DNA from: Moritella sp. 24
GTDB lineage: Bacteria; Pseudomonadota; Gammaproteobacteria; Enterobacterales; Moritellaceae
DNA length: 64,000 bases
Assembly: GCF_018219155.1 (NCBI RefSeq)
Contig: NZ_CP056123.1
Location: 3,233,505-3,297,504, forward strand
Direction of reading: 5' to 3'
Shown piece after piece: positions 44,321 to 53,091 of the stretch; within the stretch, counting starts at the first letter, position 1; each line of letters starts with the position of its first letter. Position numbers and translations under genes: made by a program. A model generated the notes under the pieces. It saw nothing but the letters and a program-made list of their open reading frames with translations. It had not been told where the DNA came from and searched no databases.

Positions 44321-44381
44321 ACATTGTACACAGCGCCTCCCTTTATTATTCTATTTGTTCACCAACAAAAGGATTTAGGCC

Positions 44382-45707
44382 ATGACACAATTACCTCCTC
44401 AACTGCATTATTTACATCATGATCAGCTATCAACATTATGCCTAGAAAATGTATCTATTAAGCAGCTAGCTACGCAAGTAGATACTCCTTTTTATTGTTA
44501 TTCTAAAGCCGGATTAGTCAACAATATCAGCGCGTGTAAAGCAGCGTTTGAACCAGAAAATATACACATTCATTATGCGATGAAAGCGAACAGTAATCTG
44601 TCATTATTACGTATTGTCGCAGAGCAAGGGTTAGGTGTTGATATTGTTTCTATTGGTGAGATGCAACGCGCTCTCAATGCTGGATTTAATGCGCAAGACA
44701 TTGTGTTTTCAGGGGTAGGAAAAACCACATCAGAACTGACAGCCGCGCTACGTGCAGGCGTAGGACAATTCAATGTAGAATCGAAAGAAGAACTCTCCGC
44801 ATTAATATCAGTGACAAGTGAGTGCCAACAATCCGTTTCAGCACTGATCCGCGTGAATCCAGAGATCACAGTTGATACGCATAAAAATATAACCACAGGT
44901 GCAAAGGGGAACAAATTTGGAGTGAGCTTTAACGATGTACTGCCAATGCTAGCAGCGGCGAAGCAATCACCATTTTTAAACATCAATGGATTAGCGATGC
45001 ACATCGGCTCACAAATACACAGTGTAGCGCCCTATCTTGATGCAATAGCTAAAATACGCGCACTATTAAACCGACTTGAAGCACAAGACTATCCCCTCAC
45101 CCATCTCGACCTTGGTGGCGGTTTTGGTATTCAATATAGAGACAACCAAGCACTTAATAAAACTGATTCCACGGCAGCACAACATTATTTAACATTTGCG
45201 GATTTTGCCAACGCAATCAAATCAGCATTACCTGATTGGCAAGGCAGATTAAGTGTTGAACCGGGGCGCTCACTCGTTGCCGACATTGGAGTTATGGTCA
45301 GTGAGATAACATACCGTAAAGAAAGCCAACCCACACCATTTCTGGTATTAGATGCCGCAATGAATGATCTTATGCGTCCGGCATTATATCAAGCAAACCA
45401 CGCCTTGATTCCCGTTCAACAGCCACGCTCGTCGCTATTGACCCAATACGATATTGTTGGTCCTGTGTGTGAAAGTACTGATACATTTGCAAAGTCAGTG
45501 CAATTATCCAGTGAATTAACCGCAGGAGAACTTATGTGTTTTCTTGATGCCGGTGCTTATTGCGCCGTCATGAGTAACAGCTATAACAGCCGTACAATCA
45601 TCGCAGAAGTGTTAGTTGATGATAATCAGGCTCATGTGATTCGAGAGCCCATAACACAAACTGACTTAATGGCGTTCGAACAACATCGACGTTTAGCAAA
45701 AATATAA
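44382..45707 (+). CDS. lysA: Diaminopimelate decarboxylase
   Basis: PLP enzyme for the last step of lysine synthesis, meso-diaminopimelate to lysine. 441 residues, slightly longer than usual. Key parts: PLP lysine in IHYAMKANSN (Lys about 68), GVDIVSIGEMQRAL, HIGSQI (about 206-211), the glycine loop DLGGGFGIQY (about 246-255), EPGRSLVAD (about 293-301), and the active-site Cys-Glu in GPVCESTDTFA (about 366-376). AAGGA lies upstream of ATG. It diverges from an Lrp/AsnC regulator. Related ornithine/diaminopimelate-group decarboxylases are a less likely identity. Confidence 0.9.
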   Translation: MTQLPPQLHYLHHDQLSTLCLENVSIKQLATQVDTPFYCYSKAGLVNNISACKAAFEPENIHIHYAMKANSNLSLLRIVAEQGLGVDIVSIGEMQRALNAGFNAQDIVFSGVGKTTSELTAALRAGVGQFNVESKEELSALISVTSECQQSVSALIRVNPEITVDTHKNITTGAKGNKFGVSFNDVLPMLAAAKQSPFLNINGLAMHIGSQIHSVAPYLDAIAKIRALLNRLEAQDYPLTHLDLGGGFGIQYRDNQALNKTDSTAAQHYLTFADFANAIKSALPDWQGRLSVEPGRSLVADIGVMVSEITYRKESQPTPFLVLDAAMNDLMRPALYQANHALIPVQQPRSSLLTQYDIVGPVCESTDTFAKSVQLSSELTAGELMCFLDAGAYCAVMSNSYNSRTIIAEVLVDDNQAHVIREPITQTDLMAFEQHRRLAKI

Positions 45708-45752
45708 ACCTCTGCTCTGTCTTTATATTCCATGTGTTTATATACCATGTAC

Positions 45753-46109
45753 TTATATACCGTGTTCTTCCGACCAATCTTTTAAGCGTTTCAAAATATC
45801 CAGCGCAGTACGGCCAAACTCCGTGATTTCATAAGTGACAGCAATCGGTCTGTCACTTATTACTTCTCGTATGACTAAACCTTGGTTTTCCAATTCTTTT
45901 AAACGTTGATCGACCATCTTCTTACTTGCACCACCCAACATACGGGCCAAATCATTAAAACGGACTGGGCCATCTTGTAAGTGCCACAGTATAGATGCTT
46001 TCCACTTTCCGCCTAACATGCGCATTCCACGCTCAACAGAACAAGGTTCTTCACACGGGTTGATAACTTTTTTATGACCATTAGCCATTGTTTCTACTGC
46101 TGTTTTCAT
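45753..46109 (-). CDS. HxlR-family transcriptional regulator
   Basis: 118-residue winged-helix regulator. The typical start CSVERGMRMLGGKWKASILWHLQDGPVRFNDLARML (about 21-56), then KMVDQRLKELENQGLVIREV and YEITEFGRTALDIL, identify the family. Cys residues in NPCEEPCSVE could act in redox or electrophile sensing, as in other HxlR members; that is inference. It is divergent from the aldehyde dehydrogenase gene with 111 bases between starts, so it is the likely regulator of that operon. A second Met 7 codons in is an alternative start. Confidence 0.87.
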   Translation of the reverse strand: MKTAVETMANGHKKVINPCEEPCSVERGMRMLGGKWKASILWHLQDGPVRFNDLARMLGGASKKMVDQRLKELENQGLVIREVISDRPIAVTYEITEFGRTALDILKRLKDWSEEHGI

Positions 46110-46220
46110 TATTCACCACAAGGTTACTAAAAGTATACTGGTTGCTTTTATATCCCAGAGTATCAAAATATAACCAAAACGTACCCATTAAATCGTTATA
46201 TTTATTCAGGAAAACTACCT

Positions 46221-47555
46221 ATGCCGACGTTAACATCTTACGATGCCCATACCCGCAGTGCCTTAGGCACAGTCGAAATAACCACAGCAGAACAAATGCC
46301 AGCATTAATTAATAATGCGCAAAAAGCACAAAAACGATGGGCTGCATTATCTTTAACTCAGCGTCAACAATGCGTGACCCAAGCCTATCAACAACTAGAG
46401 CCTGTACAAAACCAACTTGCAATGCTCATTAGTAAAGAAATGGGAAAAGATTACCGTCGTGCAACCTATGAAGCAGGCGGTACGATTCAAAGCGCCGCTT
46501 ATTTTGCCGATGAAATTGCCCAAGCACTCACAACAGACCAGCTTGATCGTTCCACTGAACTGCAATATCGGCCACTGGGTATTGTCGCGGTTATTTCTCC
46601 TTGGAATTACCCATTAGCGATGGCAAATAATTTATTAATGCCAGCCTTGATCGCTGGTAATGCTGTTATTTTAAAACCATCAGAAGAAACGCCATTAGTT
46701 GCAGAACTCTTTGTTAACACCCTTAATAAAATATTACCACAAGGCGTATTACAAGTGGCTCACGGTGATAAGCAAACTGGCCAAGCACTCGTCGCAAGTA
46801 ACATTAATATGGTCGCTTTTACAGGTTCGATGTCTGCAGGTAAGCAGATCATGGCGAGTGCTGCACCTAAGCTAAAACGTCTAGTGATGGAACTTGGTGG
46901 TAACGACCCGATGATCGTGATGGCCAGTGCCAATATCGATGCTGCCGTACAATTTGCAGTGGCGAGTTCATTCGAAAATGCCGGACAAATGTGTACATCA
47001 ACTGAGCGCGTGTATGTTGATGCCCGCATTGCCGCAGAGTTCGAACACAAAGTCGTTGCGCTTGCTCGTCAATATCAAGTAGGTCCGTGGGATAAACCGC
47101 ACGTCAATATCGGTCCAATTGTTAATCCAAAACAACACCAAAGTATTTTATCTCAATTACAGGACGCAACGTCAAAAGGCGCACAGTTATTACTTGGTCG
47201 CGATGATTATCCACAGCCCTTCATCAACCCAACCGTTATTACAGGGATCACGCCAGATATGCGTTTAGAACAGGATGAAACATTCGGGCCAATCGTGGCC
47301 ATCAGTCATTTTAACCATATTGATGACGCTATTATCCGCGCAAATGACAGCCCCTATGGACTCGGTGCAGTTGTTTTTGGTGGTCAAGGGGCAAATGCCG
47401 TTGCAGAACAACTTGATGCAGGCATGGTTGGCGTAAACCAAGGTGTTGGTGGTGGCAATGCGCCTTGGGTTGGTGCAAAGCAAAGCGGGTTTGGCTTCCA
47501 TGGGTCAGCGGCTGGCCATCGTCAATTCGCACAAGTGCGCGTTATCAGCAAATAG
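46221..47555 (+). CDS. NAD(P)-dependent aldehyde dehydrogenase, succinate-semialdehyde dehydrogenase-like
   Basis: 444-residue aldehyde dehydrogenase superfamily enzyme, shorter than the usual 480 or so because the N-terminus is compact. Cofactor and active-site features: VISPWNYPLAM (about 118-128), KPSEETP (about 148-154), FTGSMSAGKQI, general base Glu in LVMELGGNDP (about 225-234) and catalytic Cys in FENAGQMCTSTERV (Cys about 260). ETFGPIV is present near 354. CAGGAAA precedes ATG. A 2OG-Fe(II) oxygenase follows after 30 bases. The substrate is not determined. Confidence 0.88.
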   Translation: MPTLTSYDAHTRSALGTVEITTAEQMPALINNAQKAQKRWAALSLTQRQQCVTQAYQQLEPVQNQLAMLISKEMGKDYRRATYEAGGTIQSAAYFADEIAQALTTDQLDRSTELQYRPLGIVAVISPWNYPLAMANNLLMPALIAGNAVILKPSEETPLVAELFVNTLNKILPQGVLQVAHGDKQTGQALVASNINMVAFTGSMSAGKQIMASAAPKLKRLVMELGGNDPMIVMASANIDAAVQFAVASSFENAGQMCTSTERVYVDARIAAEFEHKVVALARQYQVGPWDKPHVNIGPIVNPKQHQSILSQLQDATSKGAQLLLGRDDYPQPFINPTVITGITPDMRLEQDETFGPIVAISHFNHIDDAIIRANDSPYGLGAVVFGGQGANAVAEQLDAGMVGVNQGVGGGNAPWVGAKQSGFGFHGSAAGHRQFAQVRVISK

Positions 47556-47585
47556 CACCACCCCATTTAATAGAGGACAAATTTA

Positions 47586-48380
47586 ATGAACACAACATCC
47601 AAGAATAAAGGCCCCATCAACACTGATTTTTTTGTTGCGGCCTTCGAACCGGGGGCTGAACATCCAGCGCTACCAACATGGACGAATAGCAAAAATAATT
47701 TAGCAGCACTATCACCAGTAGGCAGTAATAACATCATAAAAAAACCAGTGCCACACGTACCCGGTGCTTTTCAATTACTCAATGTATTCTCGCCACAAGA
47801 ATGCCTGCGCCTTATTAAAGTCAGTGAATCAATGGGCTACCTGCCAGATGCGGCGGTTTCATTACCTCGTAATGTTCGACATAACGATAGCCTAACCTGG
47901 GTGGTTGATGAGCAAACTGACCATCTTATTTGGGATAGAGTTAAACACTTAATGACCGATGATGAAGGTATCTTCGATAATAAAGCCGCTGTAGGAATTA
48001 ACGCCCGCTTTCGCTTTTATCGTTACAGTAAAGGGGATTATTTTAAACCACATTCAGACGGTTCTTGGCCCGGTAGCCGCGTCATTAATAACAAGCTTAT
48101 CGCTGATGCCTATGGCGATAGGTTTAGTCAAATGACATTCTTAATATTACTCTCTGAATATTTTGACGGTGGTGCAACCCGATTTTTAGTCAATGCTAAT
48201 GACACTCGTCAGCCCGCTCGTCGTGGCGATTCAGTTGCCGAGGTAGATATTCGCACACCCGCAGGCAGCGTACTTTGTTTCCCTCATGGTATGCACCCTT
48301 TGCACTGCATTCACAGTTCGGAACCTATTTATAGCGGGATAAAATACATTATCCGTACAGATGTGTTATTTGAATTGTAA
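47586..48380 (+). CDS. 2-oxoglutarate/Fe(II) oxygenase, prolyl 4-hydroxylase-like
   Basis: 264-residue cytoplasmic dioxygenase using Fe(II), O2 and 2-oxoglutarate. The iron triad is visible: His and Asp in YFKPHSDGSWPG (about 152-163), distal His in HPLHCIHSSEPI (about 238-249), and the 2-oxoglutarate-binding basic residue in GIKYIIRTDV about ten residues on. The middle block TFLILLSEYFDGGATRF is typical of P4Hc-fold enzymes. It lies 30 bases after the aldehyde dehydrogenase and is probably co-transcribed. The hydroxylated target is unknown. Confidence 0.86.
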   Translation: MNTTSKNKGPINTDFFVAAFEPGAEHPALPTWTNSKNNLAALSPVGSNNIIKKPVPHVPGAFQLLNVFSPQECLRLIKVSESMGYLPDAAVSLPRNVRHNDSLTWVVDEQTDHLIWDRVKHLMTDDEGIFDNKAAVGINARFRFYRYSKGDYFKPHSDGSWPGSRVINNKLIADAYGDRFSQMTFLILLSEYFDGGATRFLVNANDTRQPARRGDSVAEVDIRTPAGSVLCFPHGMHPLHCIHSSEPIYSGIKYIIRTDVLFEL

Positions 48381-48518
48381 TAGTGTGTCATCGAGCCAAT
48401 GATTTAAATTTGAAAACTAATCTCATTCCTGTATGGTGAAGCAGAATAAACTACCTGTTTACATTGCATTAAACAGACTATGTAAACAACACAATTTGTA
48501 CGACATCAGGGAATAGTT

Positions 48519-49148
48519 ATGAATATTATCAGCCAAAAAATGCGTAAATTATTATTGGTTATCGCTGTACCGGTATTAGCCTCTGGCTGTGCAGGTAATA
48601 TCGAAAAGCTTAGCGCCGATACTGAATTTGGTGCTGCACCGCAAGCTTACCAACAAACAATTAAGGATTATTTTGCTGAAGAGTTAAATAACCCTGAAGT
48701 TGCTGAGTATGTGATTAGTGAACCAATGAAATTTTATCGTTCACAACCATCAGTTGCAGGTCTTGGCGGTGGTATTAAATGGCACGCTTGGGTAGCAGAA
48801 GTAGGTATTCCGGGTAAAGCAATATACAAGTACCTATCGAGTAGCAATAACGAGCTAACTCACTACTATGTACGCTTTGAAGGTAATGACATTGACACGG
48901 TTTATGAAGGTAAAGGTTATGAGTCATTAAAAAATGACACAGGTTTTACTATCGGCGAATACGAGTCAATTGATAGCATCACAGTGACTGCTGAAACAGC
49001 ACAAGTAATTGAAAAAGAAAAAGCGGACGAAGAAGCTGAATTAATTAATAGCTTCGAATCAATTCGTGAATTAAACAAGCTATATAAAGAAGGTATTATT
49101 ACTGAAGAAGAATATAGCCTGAAGAAAAAAGAAATATTAAAAATATAG
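48519..49148 (+). CDS. SHOCT-domain lipoprotein
   Basis: 209-residue lipoprotein: signal peptide with lipobox VLASGC (Cys about 24), an unrecognised middle domain, and a C-terminal charged helix with a SHOCT-like ending, SIRELNKLYKEGIITEEEYSLKKKEIL (about 180-207). SHOCT modules are short oligomerisation or targeting segments. AGGGAAT precedes ATG; an internal Met at residue 8 is an alternative start. It is monocistronic and flanked by a perfect terminator. The function is unknown. Confidence 0.75.
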   Translation: MNIISQKMRKLLLVIAVPVLASGCAGNIEKLSADTEFGAAPQAYQQTIKDYFAEELNNPEVAEYVISEPMKFYRSQPSVAGLGGGIKWHAWVAEVGIPGKAIYKYLSSSNNELTHYYVRFEGNDIDTVYEGKGYESLKNDTGFTIGEYESIDSITVTAETAQVIEKEKADEEAELINSFESIRELNKLYKEGIITEEEYSLKKKEILKI

Positions 49149-49164
49149 TCGTTATTTGACTCAC

Positions 49165-49195
49165 AAAAAAGCCAGCTACAATAGCTGGCTTTTTT
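49165..49195. terminator. Bidirectional terminator between the lipoprotein and dctM
   Basis: AAAAAAGCCAGCTA pairs perfectly with TAGCTGGCTTTTTT (14 bp, 3-base loop CAA), with A and T runs on both sides. Confidence 0.92.
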
Positions 49196-49237
49196 ACATC
49201 TAACATTTACTTATCTTACAAACTTAGAGCGTGAGGA

Positions 49238-50560
49238 TTACTGCCACCACAGCGCCAACTGAGGGAACGCGATAAGTAACGCTAATGCCACAACTTGTAA
49301 ACAGATAAACGGTACAAGCGCGCTGAAGATCTCACCTAAGCTGATATCTTTTGGTGCTACCGATTTAAGGTAGAAGGCCGCTGGACCAAATGGTGGAGAC
49401 AAGAATGACACCTGCATATTCATACAGAACACCACACCAAACCAAATCGGATCATATCCTAGACCAACCACAATCGGTACAAAGATAGGCATAGTTAACA
49501 GTGCCACACCAACCCAATCAAGGAACATACCTAATACAAACAGCACTGCCATCATGATTAAGATAGTACCCATTGGGCTACCACCACTCATTGCAAGAAT
49601 ACCTTCACTTACAAAATCAATACCGCCCATTAAGTTGTAAACACCAACTAATGCGCTCGCACCAATACCGATCCAGATGATCATGCCACAAGTACGTAAC
49701 GTCGCAATTGAACTTTCTTTCAACATGTTCCAGTTAAGTTCACCACGAATTGCCGCACTAATCGCAATACCTACAACACCTAATGCCGATGCTTCAGTAA
49801 TTGACGCAATACCACTGTAGATACTACCTAGTACCACAGCCACAGATAACATTGGGAACAATAATGCTTTTTTGAAGTTAATATCTTTTGCTTCGTCTTC
49901 AGCTAATTCTTCAGCTGATGGCAAAGGTGCTAATGACGGGTTTAAATAACAGCGAACCAATACATATACAATATATAACAAGGCTAATATCGCCGCAGGT
50001 AAGAACGACGCTTTAAATAGATCGCCAATTGATACACTTGCCGTTAGACCATAAATAATCAATACAATACTTGGTGGTAACATTGTACCTAGCGCGCCAC
50101 CTGCACAAGTCGTACCAATCGCTAATTTACGATCGTAACCAAGACGTAACATCTGTGGTAATGCAAGAATACCAAGTAGTACCGTTTCGCCACCAATTAC
50201 ACCTGACATAGATGCAAGTAATACAGCTACTAACAATGTTTGAACCGCAACACCACCACGAACGTTACGAGCCACTTTTTTCATTGCATCGAATAAATCA
50301 CGCGCAATACCAGAACGGTCAAGTAAGGCGGCCATCAATACAAACATAGGCACGGCTAAAAATACGTACCCACTAACAAAACTATAAATTCGGCTAGTGA
50401 TCAGCGGTAAAACCTCTGGACCAAACCAACCAAATGTGAAAATAACAGCAACTAAGCCAGTTACAAATGCCAACTGCATACCTGTTAATAACAGGCCGAT
50501 CATAAGCACAAGCATTAACAAACTGCCGTAACCAATACCGATAGATGAAAGATCAAACAT
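49238..50560 (-). CDS. dctM: TRAP transporter large permease DctM, probable gluconate uptake
   Basis: 440-residue inner-membrane protein with about 12 helices, the ion-coupled channel subunit of a TRAP transporter. Family blocks include VFLAVPMFVLMAALLDRSGIARDLFDAM, GGETVLLGILALPQMLRLGYDRKLAIGTTCAGGALGTMLPPSIVLIIYG and SFLSPPFGPAAFYLKSV. It begins one base after the dctQ stop. Clustering with gntK, a GntR-type regulator and gnd, and GntR-type operators before dctP, indicate gluconate or a related sugar acid as substrate. Confidence 0.9.
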   Translation of the reverse strand: MFDLSSIGIGYGSLLMLVLMIGLLLTGMQLAFVTGLVAVIFTFGWFGPEVLPLITSRIYSFVSGYVFLAVPMFVLMAALLDRSGIARDLFDAMKKVARNVRGGVAVQTLLVAVLLASMSGVIGGETVLLGILALPQMLRLGYDRKLAIGTTCAGGALGTMLPPSIVLIIYGLTASVSIGDLFKASFLPAAILALLYIVYVLVRCYLNPSLAPLPSAEELAEDEAKDINFKKALLFPMLSVAVVLGSIYSGIASITEASALGVVGIAISAAIRGELNWNMLKESSIATLRTCGMIIWIGIGASALVGVYNLMGGIDFVSEGILAMSGGSPMGTILIMMAVLFVLGMFLDWVGVALLTMPIFVPIVVGLGYDPIWFGVVFCMNMQVSFLSPPFGPAAFYLKSVAPKDISLGEIFSALVPFICLQVVALALLIAFPQLALWWQ

Positions 50561-50561
50561 A

Positions 50562-51107
50562 TTATTTATTCTTCTTAACTAAGCCGTGGATTTCTTGAAT
50601 GAGGTGCAACATAAATTGCACTGACATTAAGCACAGAGTACCAAAAATTAACGCTTTAAGTAGCGCAGGATATGCAGGGTCCCAAGCAGAGCCCGATGTT
50701 TCTAGACGCATTTCACCCCAAGGTGCATACCAAGCACCTTCAGTCATTGTCCATGCAGCAAAAGAAAGTAATACAGTGAACAGCAAACCCATAATATGGT
50801 GGAACACATTTAAGTACTGTTTTGTGCGTTCTGATACATGATCATAGATAAGTACAACACGTACGTGTTTATCTGTCGCTAATCCATAAGCGCCACCAAG
50901 TACAAATAATGTGCCGCCAATAAAGGACGCGGTTTCATGTACCCAAATCGTCGGTGCATTAAATACGTAACGCATAAGTACTTCATAAAACGATATTAAT
51001 ACCGTGAACAGAAACAACACACTGATTGCATTGCCAGCCCATATAATACCCGCATCGAGACGGTTTCTTGGTTGCAGTTCTTCTGGATTACTCATAGATT
51101 TTTTCAT
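50562..51107 (-). CDS. dctQ: TRAP transporter small permease DctQ
   Basis: 181-residue protein with four membrane helices, the small integral subunit of the TRAP system. Recognisable blocks are FYEVLMRYVFNAPTIWVHETASFIGGTLFVLGGAYGLATDKHVRVVLIYDHVSER (about 42-95), with the typical RY-x-F and HVRVD-like motifs. The start is uncertain: ATG at 51107 or an in-frame ATG four codons on at 51095. It follows dctP after a 57-base gap containing a hairpin. Confidence 0.88.
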   Translation of the reverse strand: MKKSMSNPEELQPRNRLDAGIIWAGNAISVLFLFTVLISFYEVLMRYVFNAPTIWVHETASFIGGTLFVLGGAYGLATDKHVRVVLIYDHVSERTKQYLNVFHHIMGLLFTVLLSFAAWTMTEGAWYAPWGEMRLETSGSAWDPAYPALLKALIFGTLCLMSVQFMLHLIQEIHGLVKKNK

Positions 51108-51124
51108 CTTCTAAGTGGAAAAAA

Positions 51125-51143
51125 AAGGCTGCTAAGCAGCCTT
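51125..51143 (-). terminator. Attenuator-like hairpin between dctP and dctQ
   Basis: AAGGCTGC pairs with GCAGCCTT around a 3-base loop. On the minus strand it is followed by a run of eight T, like an intrinsic terminator, yet it lies inside the operon. Confidence 0.72.
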
Positions 51144-51164
51144 CAGGTATAACGCTTACTTAAA

Positions 51165-52181
51165 TTACAGTAAGTTTTTCGCTTTTAAATGTGCTGTAAC
51201 AGAGTCATATACTTTTTGTGCGTTTGGAGAGCGTTTTGCGTAAACTTCCCATTGGCTACGCGCAATAGCACGGAATTTTTTACGTTCTGCTGCTGGCCAG
51301 TCATGTACTGTGATTTTTGGATCTGCAATCGCTTCAGCAACCGCTTCAGCATCTGCTTTTTTCAGTGTATCAACCATAGTGTAAGCAAATGTTTTAACTG
51401 AATCTTGCATTATTTTTTGTAGATCAGCTGGTAGTTTGTTCCACGATTTAGCACTGATTGATACTTCAATTGCAGGTAATGAGTGGAAGCCAGGATATAC
51501 AGGATGCGGTGCAACATCATTTAGACCCGCTTTCTGGTTCGTTGAGAATACCGTGTAATCGGCAGCATCAATAACGCCTTTACTTAAACCTGTAAATACT
51601 TCAGAACCCGGTAAGTTAACTGGTGACGCACCTGCCGCAGCAAATACTTGTTGTACCAGACCTTCTGGTGCACGCAGTTTAAGACCTTTAAGATCTTCAA
51701 CGCCATTTAATGGTACTTTAGAAACAAACGCTTCAAGACCTGTCGCTGATGCACCAATATAGTAAATACCATATGGCTTGTAGATTTCACGCATTAGCTC
51801 GTTACCGCCGCCGTTATACATGTAATCAAGTAGTTGCTCTGGTTCTGACCAAGCACCAACTGTGTTACCCATCAAACCAAATGCAGGATCTTTACCAGCA
51901 AAGAAACCCGTTGCAGTAATGTGACCTTGTAAAACACCAAATTTAATACCATCAAGTGTTTCTGTGTGCTTAATTACAGCACCTACAGGCAACATAGTGA
52001 CATCGATACGACCATTAGAATCTTTTTCTAGTTGGTCAGCCCATTCTTGTTGTACTTGGAAGTTCTTCTCACCTGATGGATCTGAAGATTGGAATTTAAA
52101 ATTAAATTCAGCTGCGAATGCTGATGCACTCATCATTGTTGCAACTGATGCAGCAATAATTGTTTTAGTAATCGTTTTCAT
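51165..52181 (-). CDS. dctP: TRAP transporter substrate-binding protein DctP
   Basis: 338-residue periplasmic binding protein: signal peptide cleaved near AFA-AEF (24), then a DctP-type two-lobe fold. The conserved Arg in LKGLKLRAPEG (about 163-173), which binds the substrate carboxylate, and NLPGSEVFTGLSKGVIDAADYT (about 184-205) are clear. It is first in the dctPQM unit, which is preceded by two GntR-type sites. Gluconate is the probable ligand from context; sequence alone does not settle it. Confidence 0.9.
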   Translation of the reverse strand: MKTITKTIIAASVATMMSASAFAAEFNFKFQSSDPSGEKNFQVQQEWADQLEKDSNGRIDVTMLPVGAVIKHTETLDGIKFGVLQGHITATGFFAGKDPAFGLMGNTVGAWSEPEQLLDYMYNGGGNELMREIYKPYGIYYIGASATGLEAFVSKVPLNGVEDLKGLKLRAPEGLVQQVFAAAGASPVNLPGSEVFTGLSKGVIDAADYTVFSTNQKAGLNDVAPHPVYPGFHSLPAIEVSISAKSWNKLPADLQKIMQDSVKTFAYTMVDTLKKADAEAVAEAIADPKITVHDWPAAERKKFRAIARSQWEVYAKRSPNAQKVYDSVTAHLKAKNLL

Positions 52182-52230
52182 TAGTAGCGGTATCCTTGTT
52201 TCTGATAAACCCGATAATGATGTTCTTATT

Positions 52231-52246
52231 ATGTTACCGGTAACTG
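52231..52246. promoter_or_regulatory. GntR-type operator before dctP
   Basis: ATGTTACCGGTAACTG matches ATGTTA-N4-TAACAT at 10 of 12 positions, 50 bases upstream of the dctP start. Confidence 0.75.
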
Positions 52247-52277
52247 TTGAGGCAATACTACCCTCCCAAACAGTTAA

Positions 52278-52293
52278 ACTCTAGGGGTAACAT
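52278..52293. promoter_or_regulatory. Second, weaker GntR-type site before dctP
   Basis: ACTCTAGGGGTAACAT keeps one perfect half-site (TAACAT) and 3 of 6 bases of the other. Its centre is 47 bases from the stronger site. Confidence 0.45.
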
Positions 52294-52395
52294 CACATTT
52301 TCACATAAAATTATCGGTTAATTTCAACTTTTAAGTCACTATTGTTACATATGTTCAACTTTTCAGTTTCATTTGAAAGCTAAAACTCGAGATAA

Positions 52396-52428
52396 AAAAA
52401 ACGGTCATATTTTGTTTAAAATATGACC
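52396..52428 (-). terminator. Terminator after gntK
   Basis: GGTCATATTTT pairs with AAAATATGACC around a 4-base loop. On the minus strand a run of T follows. Confidence 0.85.
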
Positions 52429-52494
52429 ATTATTATTCTTTATGGATGCGTTAATGTTTTATAAAAATAATCATATCAACACAACATCATAGTA

Positions 52495-53007
52495 CTAATC
52501 GCTTGTTAAAGCCTTAATACTCAGTCCTACGATGTCGTCGATTGTACCATCGATAGGCACAGAAAGTACGTCACTTTCTTCACTAAGTGGTAACTCTAAA
52601 GTATTGAACTGACTTTGTAACATCGCTTCACCACTAAAGAAGTGACCAGCTCGTTCTTTCATACGCGTTAAAATTAAATCAAAGCTGCCATCTAAGTAGA
52701 TAAAAGTAACAGCTTTATTCCCTTCACGAATTTGATCACGATAGTCTTTACGCAGCGCAGAACAAACGATAACACCGGCTTCATGCTTTTGTTCCATACT
52801 AAAGCATGCATCCCTAATACGCTCTAACCACGGCTTTCGATCAGAATCATCCAACGGCTGACTTGCAGCCATTTTCAAAATATTGGCTTTTGGATGGAGA
52901 TCATCTCCATCAATAAATTTAACACCAAGTTGCTGTGCAAGTTTTAACCCTATCGTGGACTTTCCGCTACCAGAAACGCCCATTACAATAATTGTTCTGC
53001 CTATCAT
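52495..53007 (-). CDS. gntK: Gluconokinase
   Basis: Phosphorylates gluconate to 6-phosphogluconate with ATP. 170 residues, the usual length. P-loop GVSGSGKSTIG (about 10-20), FIDGDDLHPKANILKMAASQPLDDSDRKPWL (about 31-61) and CSALRKDYRDQIREG (about 82-96) are near-identical to known GntK proteins. The product feeds gnd, encoded on the other side of the regulator gene. A GntR-type operator lies 41-56 bases upstream of the start. Confidence 0.94.
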   Translation of the reverse strand: MIGRTIIVMGVSGSGKSTIGLKLAQQLGVKFIDGDDLHPKANILKMAASQPLDDSDRKPWLERIRDACFSMEQKHEAGVIVCSALRKDYRDQIREGNKAVTFIYLDGSFDLILTRMKERAGHFFSGEAMLQSQFNTLELPLSEESDVLSVPIDGTIDDIVGLSIKALTSD

Positions 53008-53047
53008 ATTCTTTACTTCTTAACATCGCTCTAAATCAACTAACGCA

Positions 53048-53063
53048 ATGTTACCGTTAACAC
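53048..53063. promoter_or_regulatory. GntR-type operator between gntR and gntK
   Basis: ATGTTACCGTTAACAC matches ATGTTA-N4-TAACAT at 11 of 12 positions. It implies a separate regulated gntK promoter. Confidence 0.78.
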
Positions 53064-53091
53064 GAGAAAAAACAAGTGTTATCCGCTTGAG

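Larger units (their letters stand above)
52182..52494. other. Regulatory region upstream of dctP
   Basis: 313 bases between the dctP start and gntK stop. It contains two GntR-type sites (52231-52246 and 52278-52293) and the gntK terminator (52403-52428). No ORF is visible. Confidence 0.6.
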
